A stretch of DNA of 64,000 nt from Yponomeuta sedellus (lineage: Eukaryota; Arthropoda; Insecta; Lepidoptera; Yponomeutidae): positions 10,319,396 to 10,383,395 of the forward strand of contig OW203722.1 of the NCBI GenBank assembly GCA_934045075.1. Direction: 5' to 3'. A model generated the notes under the pieces. That model was not told the origin of the DNA and did no database searches. It saw only the letters and a list, made by a program, of their open reading frames with translations. Shown in pieces: positions 1-12,800 of this stretch (position 1 is the first letter of the stretch; each line of letters starts with the position of its first letter). The translations under genes and the position numbers were made by a program.

Positions 1-1560
1 GCGGGAGTGAAAAAAGTGCGACTGCTTTGAACATTCGAGCAAAAACATTGCGACGCACGCGTTTTTTAATCCACCCTGCGCGATAGCGCAGCCTTGCGTT
101 TCTTATTGTTTCACAAAACATTAAACCTGACAATTAAACGATTAATGACCCTCTTAAAATTCTTTTTACGTTTTAGCAAAAACATGGAGTCTGTAGAACC
201 AGGTTCGAGGTAGGCTCACACTCTACTCTTCAGTGTCTGCTTAATAGCTTTGCATAAAAATCTTCATTTATCACCAGCAGTGATAAGCTTCTCCTGAGTT
301 TAGGTCTCACGAAGGGCACGGCAAGAGGCGGATTATCGTTTGAGGGGCACCGCGCGACCAGTGCAGATAGTTGCCATCTGTGTTACCCCCAGCTAACATT
401 TTATCCTGGCTTCGGCCGACTCGGGTGCGCAGTCAGTTCTAGAAGGCCTAGGGAAAAGTATACCCAGGGAGATTTTCAGAAGGTATCACATTTGGGGGTG
501 GCAGATACCCTTTTTTGCGCCACAGGTTGCACCTCGCTTATACTGGGTCTGTGGTTAGTGGGTTTACTCAGTTCATAAAGCTGCTTTCTCCTAGCGTTGT
601 GAAATTGTTTCAAAGCAGTTTTCAAATTCTTAGCTGGGGCGATAATAATAATTTAACTTACAAATTATGCGGAATCTTACCCTGCTCTACCAAGTCAAAT
701 TACCATAATTGCTAATCAAATGTAGGAGTACCAGCATCAGTCTAATTAGAAATTCTAATTCGCTCTCTTGTTTCGTGGATCTTTTGAATTTGTAAATTAT
801 GGCTCTTACAAGTCAGCCTATCAAATAATTCTGTTCTGCTTCAGTGGAATTAGCACGACGTTAATTTTCTCACTAATGACTGATAACTGATCAGACTACA
901 GGTGGTGTATCTTCTTTATATAAGTTTTGGTTGCAAAAACGGTTGTTATGCAACTAAATAGAGTTTATGTACGGCTCGTCCAACTTTGCGTGCACTCTCC
1001 TCACGTTAATATGAAAATATAAAGCTTGATCAGGTGTTGACTGAACCTATTACAGCGTCCAAAATCTCTATATGCTACTAGTTGGAGGAATAACAGCATG
1101 AGTAAAATATAAACGTTATACATATAATTTCTATGCTTTGGTTATAATCGCTACGCCGTAGACAGTCAAAACTACAGTTGACTATGACCGTAGTACCCGT
1201 ATGAATCAACTGTATGAAATCTTATTACAATCATCTATAGAAAGCTTTTTACCGAAACGGGTGTATATTTTAAATGTCTTTCGTATCAGTTCCATGTTTG
1301 ATAAACATTCAATGATTTTCTCACATTAGTAGAGCGCAAAAAATATATTTCAAGAAACGTGAAGCATTCCTCTTACTTGTAAAACGAGAGCAATAGGATA
1401 AAGTGAAATTGTTTGATGTCTCACAAAGACGATTTTTCTGAAAGCAAAATTCATCAAAAAAAACTTAATAATATTAAAACATTTTCAGTGCCTATTCAGG
1501 AGCGACGTACCGCGCGATTTTAATTCTCTCACAAGTCTACTTATAAATAACACCGGCTCC
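1..1560. other. AT-rich DNA, no gene seen
   Basis: I see no coding exon, RNA gene or clear repeat here. The only reading frames are short and look random. The stretch is moderately AT-rich and lies upstream of the GC-rich block that follows. Confidence 0.5.
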
Positions 1561-1574
1561 AATTAAAAGCGCGC

Positions 1575-2051
1575 GACAGCTCTGAAAAGCGAAATGGAGG
1601 AAAGTATAAGTAGGTGGGGAAGTGTGCCGTGTTTACGGAAACCTCCTCCGGCAAATATTATCGCGCGGCGAGACGCGCGATCAAATATTCAGCGCGCGGC
1701 GCGGGCGCGGGCGGCGCAGCGGGCGCGGGCGGCGACGCAACCCTCTCTCGCTTTCAAGCCCTTCCCTTTGCACGCCCTACACTAATTACGTTTAGAGTTC
1801 TTAAGCGAAATTACTTAGGCTCGCCTCCCGCCGCCCACCGCCACCCGTGTGACCCCTCATTCCGATCCCGGAAATGAGGCGCGCTGGAAAAACAAGAAAG
1901 AGGAAAGATTATATAAGGCCCTGTCTTTCTGAGCGTCTTAAATCTGGACAAACTCTAAGAAATGTTGATGTAATGATTTTTTTCTTCATTTTCGCGAGCG
2001 CTCTGTTCATGAGCGGTTGCTAAGTGAAAAGCAATTAAAGCACGGGTGAGT
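1575..2051 (+). promoter_or_regulatory. Possible promoter: GC-rich block, TATA box and a splice-donor-like site
   Basis: A strongly GC-rich run with repeated GCG/GGGC words (about 1660-1740) is followed by TTATATAAGG at 1909-1918. Roughly 30 bp later comes a pyrimidine-rich CTTTCTGAGCG, and at 2045-2051 a consensus donor G|GTGAGT. This order would suit a TATA promoter with a short non-coding first exon. No downstream exon was found in the window, so the gene it might serve is unknown. Chance occurrence cannot be excluded. Confidence 0.25.
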
Positions 2052-4150
2052 GATCTCCACCCCCCACTGCCCTCCTCCACCAACCTTCCTCCGGACTGGC
2101 TCCCTCCACTCCTTGTCCAGGAGTTCGCTCCATCAACAAAAATAAATTATAAACACGATTTTAGGTGCATTTAACGATCATGTTTTAAGTAGAGTGCCTA
2201 CCAAACCAACCTCTGAAGCAGTAAAGCTGTTAAAGAGAATTTATAGTCAGTTGATAATTGGGGCATCTAGGTAAGCCCAACGGTACGTTCATGTTTGAAG
2301 CTGTCCTATTAAATATCGCATGGCTGGTTCGAAATAAAGAGTCTTAATTAAAATTCCTGCTTTCCACCGAAAAGGTATGCCACCATACCTAAGCCACTAG
2401 AGACTAGAGAGTATATAGGCATAGGCGGCCTTTGAGGCGCAAATTTAAAGAAACCCCTAGCCACATAATTAATTCCTGGGACATTGTGCGAGACTGCGAG
2501 CGCCGTCACCGGCAGCGCGCTAAATTAAACGAATTCTCGGCGAAGGACCGCTTCCGCACCTTTCATGTGCCAAGGCACAGTTTAATTTCCTAATTTTCAA
2601 ATACTCTTCAGAGAAACAAGACACTCGGGAGACTTTATCATCGAATCGGAAGCGCGCCCCGACACTGAACTCAACGTGTCTTCGCTGAGGTTCGCCAGCT
2701 AAAATAATTTCCTGTTTGCCAAAATTGCTTTCTCTTTTCAATGTTTTGACATTAACAGCCTATTTAACCTTCTAACGTAGTTGTTGATTTTACAAAACAA
2801 GGTGTGGTTAGGTTAGAGACGCCTATAACCCAAGCTTCCATTCTATTACTATACATTGGACCTGACTACTAAGCATCCCTTTTTACTGAGTACCTATTAG
2901 CAAAGCCAGTAGCACTTGTAACATTTGCGCGTATGATAAAACTTTTCCCGGTATCAGTATTGTCAGCACTATTTAAATTACCACTTCCCAGACGACTTGA
3001 ATAACGGCCAGCGGCACCCGAATCACAAAGCAAAGAGGGAAACTTTCGGCTGCTTAATGAGATTTAAATAATTAATGAGCGTGCAAAATTGGTTTCTTTT
3101 TTCAGTATAGTGGGGTCGCGAAGAAAAAACACGCTATAAACGCAACCCCGCAGCATCAGCCAGTAATTTCACTACACTTTTTTATACATACCTACTAAGG
3201 GTCCCATCAGGCTCCCGCCATAATTCAAAAAGCCTCTTGTTGCACTGTTTAATTATATCCTGCAATATCATTTTAGGGAATAAATCACAATAAAAGTCCC
3301 ACGAGACCGGATGACTGGTTCTGAAATGGCTAATTTAAAAGTGGTTGAAAGTTAACATAGTTGAAAGCAACAGAAATAGACATTTCGAAAGATAATGTCA
3401 AGATTGCAGTTAACATGTAAAGAAGATGAGCTACTGATAACTGATTGACGGAAGTCCGTTACGAGCTGTCCAAACAGCCGTCTCAGTCCGTCTCAATACA
3501 CGGAATAATTAACATATCCAGAAATTGCAAAGAAAACGTCCCAGAAGACCGTTAAAACTAAATTCCGCTCCAGCTAACACGAAACAGTGACATTCATCGT
3601 AGATTTTTAATAGAAAGCGAGCTTTTTACCTAAAACGCAACTTTCAGTTGGTTGGCCGCGCTAAATTGAAATTATATTATCGCGAGATCTCAATGGTCCC
3701 CGCCGGTAGAAGACGTGGAGCCATATTCAAATGCATGCATGTGATTGACATCGCGCCGGGCGGTCAACCGCCGTTTTCTCGACATTTCGCAACATACTTC
3801 CCCTACGGTTTCCGGATCTCATTGTTAACATTGACCACGGATCAAAGAGCGCCCGATCTAATCCCAAAACCTATTTAAATTATTTTCAGACGGTAGACGT
3901 AACAATTGACGGTGCATTTTAATAGGGACTCAAATGAGTAGAGTAGTATTTTTTTGGAATTTCCGTTATTTTACATCGCGATCTTTAATCGATACATCGA
4001 CAATAGGTCTGTGCAAAAGTCTCAATCGTATAAGTACCTACTTACGAATAAGAGATTCCGCTATATTCGAGTTCCTATTTAAAGAACAAAGCAGTAGTTT
4101 TCTCAAGGAGTCTTTAGGTAGCTACTAGGTATAAGTACTAGGTAGGTGCT
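2052..4150. other. Intergenic DNA, no feature recognised
   Basis: Open frames here are below 110 codons, resemble no family and lack splice context. No tRNA, inverted-repeat element or retroelement tail was recognised. CT-rich and AT-rich tracts alternate. Confidence 0.45.
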
Positions 4151-4159
4151 CCGATCAAA

Positions 4160-4320
4160 CGGCGCTAAAGAGTAGGAAGTTTCCCTACTCTTTAGCTTCT
4201 CACATCCTTGAGAATTTGTCGTAAGTTTACGACCAGTTTCGACACTACTCACCATGATTAAGTTCTGCGAATCAGATCGAAAACTGGTCGGAATCGGAAT
4301 TTCAAGTAAGTTAACCCGGA
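4160..4320. repeat. Short hairpin and MITE-related remnant
   Basis: A perfect 13-bp stem (4164-4176 with 4184-4196, GCTAAAGAGTAGG) encloses a 7-base loop. Just after it, 4215-4305 contains, in inverted order, a version of the sequence found inside the MITE at 4830-4980. Shared words include TTAATCATGGTGAG and CGACCAG read on the opposite strand. This suggests two related non-autonomous copies about 0.5 kb apart. The ends of this copy are not resolved. Confidence 0.4.
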
Positions 4321-4829
4321 CTTAAGTTTATAACGTGGGTATAAAATTTTGTGCTTAGGTACGAATGTTTGAGAGTTGGTCTATAAGCTTTAAGGAAGAT
4401 TTCTTCTTTGTATCTTCTTTCTCTATTTTTTTGGGCTGAGGTCCTTAAGAAATAACTACAGAAAAGAGAACGCAACAAAATATTTTTTTTATTACTTCTT
4501 TTTATATTTTTTTTAGAAAGGAGTGGCGTACTTTGGGCAGTCGTATGTCCTAAAATGGTTGAATATGGAATTGGGTTGGAAGCGATTAATCCAACGAATT
4601 CGGGCTGCCAATTGGATCTAATCTTTTTCACTCGTTCAAATTTTACTGGAATATCATTAATGTAATTTCTGTGTACCTACATTAAAGAATATTCCATTTT
4701 CTATCTATCTATCTTCAGGGTTATTTCTGAAATGTGCAATTCCTGAAACATTTAGTAGGTATGTCACTTACAACTACTTTTGCCCTACTGCTTTTGAATT
4801 TTTGAACTAAAACTTTCGTAAGCACAACA

Positions 4830-4980
4830 CATTGTAGACTTTTAGTCCGGATTTACTTACGGGTGTCGTTATATCGGAAAAGTCCGACCAGGTTTCGCTC
4901 CGATTCGCAGAGCTTAATCATGGTGAGCAGAGACGTTATAACAACACCCGTAAGTAAATCGGGACTAAAAGTCTACAATG
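4830..4980. repeat. 151-bp MITE with ~40-bp terminal inverted repeats
   Basis: The ends CATTGTAGACTTTTAGTCC (4830-) and its complement (-4980) continue into an inverted match of about 40 bp that reaches ACTTACGGGTGT. The central 60 bp is non-palindromic and is shared with the remnant at 4215-4305. There is no coding capacity. The superfamily is uncertain because no clear target duplication is visible. Confidence 0.6.
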
Positions 4981-5240
4981 CTTTTGAATTATTTTGTTAG
5001 CGACTTTCTCTGCTTTGTTGACGTTGTTTGATAGATTATGCTTAAACCCTACTAAGAATGGATATTTTATATGTAGGACAATAATTTACTGAAGGAAGCG
5101 ACATTAGTAGATCGCTTCTATCTATCTAATTAGCTAATAAACGGAGCCCGTAGGTAGTCTTATTCCTCTTTTCTTTTACGTCAACCCATCCGGTAGTTTG
5201 CTAGTCTCGTCCAATGTTTCCCAGCCGCTTTAACAATGAC

Positions 5241-5490
5241 GACCTCGGTAGCGCAGCGGTTTGGCACGCTGACTGTAAAACCGAAGGTCTCGGGTTCGAT
5301 CCCCGGCCGGGTCAAACTGGGAAACGAACCTTTCCAGTTTGTCTCGGGTCTTGAACGTTATCTATGTATTTATTGTATTAAATCTATCGTCGAGTTAGCA
5401 CGTATAACACAAGTCATTTAGTTGTACTTAGTATAGGGCTAACGAGATCTGTGTAATATGTCCATGAATATTTATTTATATTTATAATAT
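5241..5490 (+). mobile_element. tRNA-derived SINE
   Basis: The first ~75 bp resemble a tRNA: an A box (GTAGCGCAGCGGTTTGGC), an anticodon-arm-like segment with CTGTAAA, and a perfect B box GGTTCGATCCC, with a nearly paired acceptor stem. An unrelated ~170-bp body follows and ends in TTTATTTATATTTATAATAT. A tRNA head on an AT-tailed body is typical of insect SINEs. It is not called a functional tRNA because the acceptor stem has a mismatch and the repeat body is directly attached. Confidence 0.6.
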
Positions 5491-6690
5491 CGTCGGCCAA
5501 CCGGGCTGGTGGTCTGCCCGCTGACCGTCGACCGGTTCTTAGCCACTACTTAGTGGATACATATTAATTAAATCATGTAAAACCTAATATTTAGAGATAT
5601 ATAAATCTGAGAAAAGGTTTGGAACAAAAGTTGTCGCATAACACAAAATCTAAACTACCTAATCGAGGTGCTTCAGGAACAGCTATGCGTAAATTTCCCA
5701 CTGTGATGAGTTGGCAGTTTTCCAGTTTCCCCACTGCTTGTATTCTATACTTAATAACTTTACTTAACTATGATAAACATCGCCACTAGTATATGTGTGA
5801 ATTTTAGCTAAGAGCAACTGATTAAACGGAATTTTTTTTTTCTGGTAGATTAGGTAAGTACTAACTGATTATTAGGGCCGAGTTTCATAATGTTTACTAA
5901 GACAATTCGATCTACATTAAATCGTCATAGTAAACCATGACTAGTTCAACAAAACAGGCCCCTGGAGTGCAACTGCATCAAGAAGTATCAATGAAGCAGT
6001 AGTGAGATGTTGCAGATGCAGCGCCGGGCGCGCAGCGTGGCTTGTGCCACCCTACACTTCATTGTCGATTGCGCAGCACAATGAAAAAGCGCTCCCCGCT
6101 TGTTTACCCCACTTTTTAGCTCTTTATAGTCTTTTTTAACTTTTTCTACTTATTTGTGGCGCGGCACACGCGGCGACTGCCTTTATAGTTATCTCATTGA
6201 GGCGTTATGCCACTCTATTGTCGCGATCATCGGTGACGTAATTCATTTTTAATGTTCAGCTAAATGCTTAAAATCGTCTGACTTGTCAGCCGATCAGCCT
6301 CTCTTTTATTATAGCTTAATTTGTTGGCGGTCTGGGTTACGCTATAATTCATTGGCGCTATAGATAGATGATAATCGGGATGTTGATCAAATTATAACAT
6401 GCTTTATGATATAAATCTGATTTTATTATGTGCCGTTATACAGAGAATCCAAGACGAAATTAATAAATACAACTTAAATGCCTAATACTCTAGTATCAAT
6501 ATAATAGTATGACAATGAAAGCTTACCTAAAATGATATAAAAATAAGGCCCTTACTTAAAAACAGATAAAACTGAGTTATAAAACAAAGTAACGTGAGAA
6601 AAAAAAATCCGAACAGTACCAAGATAAATTAAATTAAGATAAAGGGCACTTCGATTAAGTAAAAAAAAAATGTTAACACATTTTCAATCC
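5491..6690. other. Region 3' of the cysteinyl-tRNA synthetase gene
   Basis: This is AT-rich DNA beyond the stop codon of the minus-strand synthetase. It must contain that gene's 3' UTR, but no close AATAAA was found on the minus strand, so the poly(A) site is not assigned. No other gene is seen. Confidence 0.4.
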
Positions 6691-6819
6691 TCAGCAAGCT
6701 GTGTTAAGGCTAGCCAAGTACTCGCTGTATTTCTTCTCCTGAGTGAGTTGCAACTTTTGCAGCTTTTTCAGGAGACCTTTGCTGAGCTCCTTGCCGTCTT
6801 GATCGTGAGTGGGCAGTCC
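6691..6819 (-). CDS. CARS1: Cysteinyl-tRNA synthetase exon 11 (C terminus)
   Basis: It opens after GTTGCAG with '[15 protein letters not shown]', a block conserved at the C terminus of cytosolic cysteinyl-tRNA synthetases. It continues with 'KKLQKLQ' and 'EKKYSEYL' and stops at TGA. Confidence 0.9.
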   Translation of the reverse strand, partial: GLPTHDQDGKELSKGLLKKLQKLQLTQEKKYSEYLASLNTAC

Positions 6820-9800
6820 CTGCAACAATGTCACAAATCAAAACTACACAAGATGTTTCATCGACCGTTAATACCACCACATTACTTTTCCATGCAACGC
6901 AATGGTTTACAAACTCTAGAATTGATATAATGGAGAACAGGAAAAGATATTTATTTCTTATTTATAAGTTACATTTAATCAAGAATGTGACGTTGTTTTA
7001 AAAACCTATTTAGAGGCTAAAAATTCCACCCATGCCTGGACTCGAACCCGCGACCTCTGGCTATCCGTGCCAGCGCTCTATCCAACTGAGCTAATGGGCG
7101 ACTCACCGGCATCAGTGAAATTTCGAACCTCTTTACACGATTCTCTGTATTACGTACAGGCAGCGACATCTGGCTAAAGTAGATTGCATCACTTACAGCC
7201 CCGACTACCTACTTTGCAGTCGCGGGTTCGAGTCCCGGCATGGGTGGAATTTTTAGCCTCTAAATAGGTTTTTAAAATTGTCCTTAGCACGGGTTAGTGC
7301 ATTAAAAAATAGTATAATTATGTGGGTACAGCGATATCATTCCGATATTAAAACCTAACTGCAAAGTAGGTAGTCGGGGCTGTAAGTGATGCAATCTACT
7401 TCAGCCAGATGTCGCTGCCTGTACGTAATACAGAGAATCGTGTAAAGAGGTTCGAAATTTCACTGATGCCGGTGAGTCGCCCATTAGCTCAATTGGATAG
7501 AGCGCTGGCACGGATAGCCAGAGGTCGCGGGTTCGAGTCCCGGCATGGGTGGAATTTTTAGCCTCTAAATAGGTTTTTAAAATTGTCCTTAGCACGGGTT
7601 AGTGCATTAAAAAATTAAAATAGTATAATGACGTTGTTTTACCATGCGATAAATTAAACTATCCACTTTTGCTTGAAATTTGATCTTTATAAGGTAATAC
7701 TTGTTTTGTGTACTAAATGCTTAGTAATAAAATATGTAGTTACCCACTCGCACTGAACTATTTTGAATAAACACACACAGATAACATGATTGAGTTTTTA
7801 AATAAAATTAAAAAGCTTCCGGTGTTATTTATAAAAACATTTTATACGGTGTGTATGAAGTGTTTTAGGAAATTGTGTTTTTATAAAAAATACACTTTTA
7901 GGACATTACAGTATGATATATAATTTATTGGCAAAAGATACCTACACGACATTTCTGCTATAACGACTCCGACCCTGTAGTGCCTGGGACATATTAGATA
8001 GAGTAGGCTTGCCCAGAACCTAGAGCAATACCTTCCCTTACCAATACCAAGACCATCGTCCTGGATTTGTTAAAAAAAATGATCATCATGAAATACAACG
8101 CAATACAAATACATAAGAGTATGAGCAAATAATCCAACAATAGTTTAACAATGTGTCTGCCGAAGGAGAATTTAATAACATGTATATAACCTCTTACGGT
8201 CACAAAGGACGACAAGACTGCAAGTGATGTGTGGTAATAGCATCGTAACGTCTCAGGTGTCTCAACTCGATGAATAACATAACATTTACATACAGGCACA
8301 TACATTGCTTCTGACCCCACACTAGGATACCCTGTGTCGCGGGAACCAGAAACAAAGACATCACAAACATGTAAACATCCAAGACCTGGGCATTCTACAA
8401 ATGGGTAAATTAGTACGAAACAATCAGTTGCAACTGATAATGAGCAAAAAGGATGACCAGATGGGATAAGCAATCAATCAATTGATTGATTGATTGACGT
8501 GTCCAATCTGGTTACCACAGCACAGTATATCCTAGCCTGGGATTAAACTAGTTATATTGTCCTTTGTAGCCGTTATTGATTTGAAATTGGACGTTCGAGA
8601 TCGATTTCCTGATACTCCGAGCCTCTCGGTGAGGCACTTATGCCAGATTTCACCGTGTTTTAAGACCTTTTAACTAATCTTAAAAACTTCTAAGCGTCAC
8701 TTCCGCATCTGTGAACATTTTCGCTAAAACGGCCGATTTTAGTGGAAATCGATTAGTCTCAGAAAATGAATCTAATTTACATAATACTAGTGTTTGTTAT
8801 CGATCTCCTCCGAAATACCGTGACCAATTTTATGAAATGTATGTTTGGTAGATCTGAGAATAGGTCGTAGGCTAATTATATATTTTTTATATGTAAGATA
8901 TATTTTTCTATTGGTGGCACTAGTTACCTAAGCTTAAGAGTTTCCTAGTTAGAAAGTCTGCCATCCGCGTAACTAAAAGGCGGTTAAGCTAAAGTTATGA
9001 AGTTGGGTAGAAATAAATATCATTTTTTGTATTTATCTCCATCTATCTCTCGAGTTGTCCAGTTTTAGTAGTGTGACGGCAATATTAAGGTTTGTTCGGT
9101 GAAAGCGCGTTTTATCCACCTACCTTATCATCAAACTTGGAGTACTTGTCGGTCTCAGACCGGAACATGTCTGCTGGCGGGACCTTCCTCTGCTCGTCCT
9201 TGGCACGCTGGGCATCGAGGAGCTCCTGCTTCTTGCGCTGGCGCTCCAACTCGATTCGTTTCTTCTCTTCCTTCTCTTTCAGGAGCTCTTCTTTGCTCAC
9301 AAGCTTCACCACCGTCCTGTCTGGAAGATGGAGCGATTGAGTGAAATCTGGAGACCTACGGGGTGTCAAAAAACTGACGCCTAACCAAACCAAACTAAAT
9401 ACATAATTACACAAACAGAGACCAGGGATTGTCACATGCCACAGTGGCTTCGCATGTAGCTTCTAAACTACGAGGGGCGGCTGAAAAGTTTTGAGCCTAA
9501 GGTATTAAAAATGCTGATAGAAATGTATAAAAAATTTATTTTTCAATGTAATCTCCCTCTATTTCAATACACTTCTTACATTTGTTTAAAAGAGCTTTTA
9601 ACCCGGTAAAAAAATATTCGCCGTCTTTGCCTTCAAAATGCTCGTTTACGGCCGCCTTCATTTCTTCGTCACTGGAAAATCTTCGTCCTCGGAGGTCCTT
9701 TTTCAAATTTGAAAAAAGGAAATAATCACTAGGAGCCAGGTCTGGACTGTAGGGTGTCTCCGTTCATTGTAGTATTTTTGGGAAGGTAGTCGATGAACAA

Positions 9801-12800
9801 AATTCCTTCGCAATCCCAAAAAACAGTGGCCATGAGCTTGGAAGCCGATCTTTCCACTTTGAATTTCCGTGGCGGCTTTTCTCCCTTTGCTGTCCATTGC
9901 ATTGACTCTTGTTTTGACTCCGGATCGTACTGCCGGATCCATGTTTCATCGACAGTGACGAGGCGAGAAAAAACATCGTCAGGATTATCGCCACAGATGT
10001 CCAAAAACTCCTTCGAAGTTGTGACTCGACGCTGCCTGTCCAGTGGCGTGAGCATTTTTGGCACCCATCGCGCGCACACCTTTTTCATGTGCAAATGATT
10101 GTGCAAAATGTCACCAATTCGCTCCTTGCTGATGCCTATGGATTCAGCTATCTGCCACATCTTGATTCGCCGATCTTCGAGAACAAGGTTTTTCACTTTT
10201 TCAATATTTTCTTCGGTAACGGCGGTGTTTGGACGTCCTGACCTGGGATCATCTTCGAGCGACTCCCTGCCGTGTTTGAATTCACGTGTCCAACGTTTTA
10301 CGGTGGCAAATGAAGGTGCAGAATCCCCATAAACTGCAGACATTTCTTCAAATATTTTTGTCGGCGTTTTGTTCTTCTTGGTGAGGAATTTTATGACAGC
10401 TCTGTACTCCAATTTCGTGCAAAGCGCGGATGACTCAGACATGGTGTTGTTTAATGTTCAATTACTAGAAGCGTAATGATGATAATGACATGAAACTTGG
10501 TATTTATACTACTTAGAATACGCGCAATTAGTGATGCACATTGCGAGTCATTAGTGATTCTTAGAAGTACTTAGGCTCAAAATTTTTCAGCCGCCCCTCG
10601 TACGATATGGCATAATATTCTGGGCTAATGGCACAGACAGAGGCACAAAAAGGATGTTAAGGGCCATGTGTGGTCTAAAATCTAGAGCAGAGACGTTAAC
10701 TTAACCCTTAAAAATAATAACTTTTCCATGGCACCCAGACTGAGGCTATTAGTACAAATCAATCATGGCAGCCTGCAGAGAGCGGCGTCGATGTTGGTAT
10801 TTCAAAACTAGTATGGTTAACTAGCAAACATTTTCTTACAGGGCCAAAAATGAAGTGGTGAAAAGGTTTTATTTAAAGTAGCGCAGAAACTACGGCTTAA
10901 TGAACGTGACAATTTAAATTAGGTGTCCATATCAAAATCTAGATCATTTTGGAGTCAAAATGGACAAAAAAAACTCCAAACTTAGTGTTTTGGCAACTAC
11001 TGAGACAGGCTCATTTTCGACCACTTGGTACTTATTTAGTATTCAAATTATTATAAACCTCCTGTGTAATGTTTGTACACGAATGTCGGGAAACAAAGAT
11101 TATTCTTATTCTTGGCGGTAAAAATAGAGTTTCACTTCAGTTTAACCTTGAGGCGTTTCCCCATTATGTAACTACCTTGTTTGTCCTCCAAGCGGACTCC
11201 CAGCTCGGGCAGGGTTTGGTCCCTCAGTTGATCGCACAGCGCAAGTACCGCGGGCGCAGCAGCCGCGCGCGCCGCATCTCGCACGAGCGCTCGAAACGTG
11301 CCCAGGGCCTCTAGGTATGGCATCACGGTCTGCTCCAGCTGAAGGACAAATAAAGAAGTCAGTTTGGTTCAGTCACCCTAATAATAGTGCACACTGACAC
11401 GGGTGGTTTGAACGCTGCGGTTATGTGATTAGTAATTTAAAATGTCATCTATTTAGACTAATACCTCTATGTCTATACATAGAGGTAGTTTTTTTAAATT
11501 ACGTCTATACGTAATTTAAAAAAACTGTTGGTCTTGCTTCGAATTGAATTATTCACAATTAAGACAACTAGTATGGCTTTGAAACCACCCGAAAGTCATT
11601 GTGTATAAAGCAGCTAGATTTTGTAGAGAAATTGAAGTCTAAGTAATTAGAAACCCATGTTGTAGAAGAATGTTCTGGCTGTTTGAGGGAATGAGACTAA
11701 CGTAGCACTTAGCAATTTAAATTATGATATTTACGTGTAGTGATGTGAAACGATTAACAACACACAATATACTTGTATAATAGTATGTCGGGGTCAGCAA
11801 CTTGAAGAGAGCTCGAGCTCTCAAATAAAATCTTATAAGACTTAAGAAAAAATCCAAGTTCAAAATCACTTATAGCAGTATTTTAATTTATGGCTTATAT
11901 ATTATAGTCTGATGATAGGAAGTTGCTGACCCCGACATACTATTATACAAGTATATTGTGTGTTGTTAATCGTTGTCATGTAAATAAGTAGGGGCAACGA
12001 AATCTTATTAGTTAGACTGATTGAGTATTTCAAACAGGCTAAAAGTAATTTCTAGAGCGGTGACCAATAATATGCCAGTGGAGATGGTTAACCCATGAAT
12101 TTGAGCCATCTGCGCCTTTACTCGCCAACGAGAAGTTAATCACAGCATTCTACTAAACTTTCATCCACGTAGGCCCAGGCCCGTAGAACTAATTTATTAC
12201 CAATGTCGTTAGCCAATGAGTGACCAGTTTTTACCTGGGATTTTCAGGACAAGTAAAACGCCTCTTGTAGGTATGTATGCCATGCCTAAGTGAACTATAA
12301 AGAAGTTTTTTTAGAGCCCGGTATAGAAAGAATCATGCTGGTATTGGCTTTATAAAATACTCAAGTCAGAAACGGGGGAAAAAATCCTATTCGATCACTA
12401 CAAAAAAGCCAAAGAAGCTGCTATCGAATGCTGATAAAAATATACAACCGCCTACCAAAATTACTAAAAGAGCTACCTTTAGTCCAATTTAAAAGGAAAT
12501 TGCACAAATGGCTAGTAGAAAAATGCTTTTATTCAGCTGTAGAATACCTTGACATTAAATATATTGACATAAAATAAATATGTAAAAAAAATAATAATTA
12601 TTATGTAGGACTTAGTCAATATAATTATGTACACTATGATTATCTCCTGAAAAACCTTACAAACTTTGACACTTAACATATTTAATTTAATTCAATTTTT
12701 GCATGCCTAAGAAGGTGAATTGTGAAGAAACTTATTTATTAGTACCAGCCTAATGTACCACTTTTCGTGCAAATAAACAATTTCATTCATTCATTTCATT

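Noticed and set aside
5241..5316. A tRNA-Tyr-like gene
   Set aside because: The acceptor stem is mismatched and it is fused directly to a SINE body ending in AT repeats.
6670..6930. 86-codon plus-strand frame
   Set aside because: It is the antisense of the last synthetase exon.
7483..7556. A tRNA-Ser (GGA anticodon) gene
   Set aside because: It has no long variable arm, the acceptor and T stems are imperfect, and it belongs to a multi-copy SINE with a fixed 3' body.
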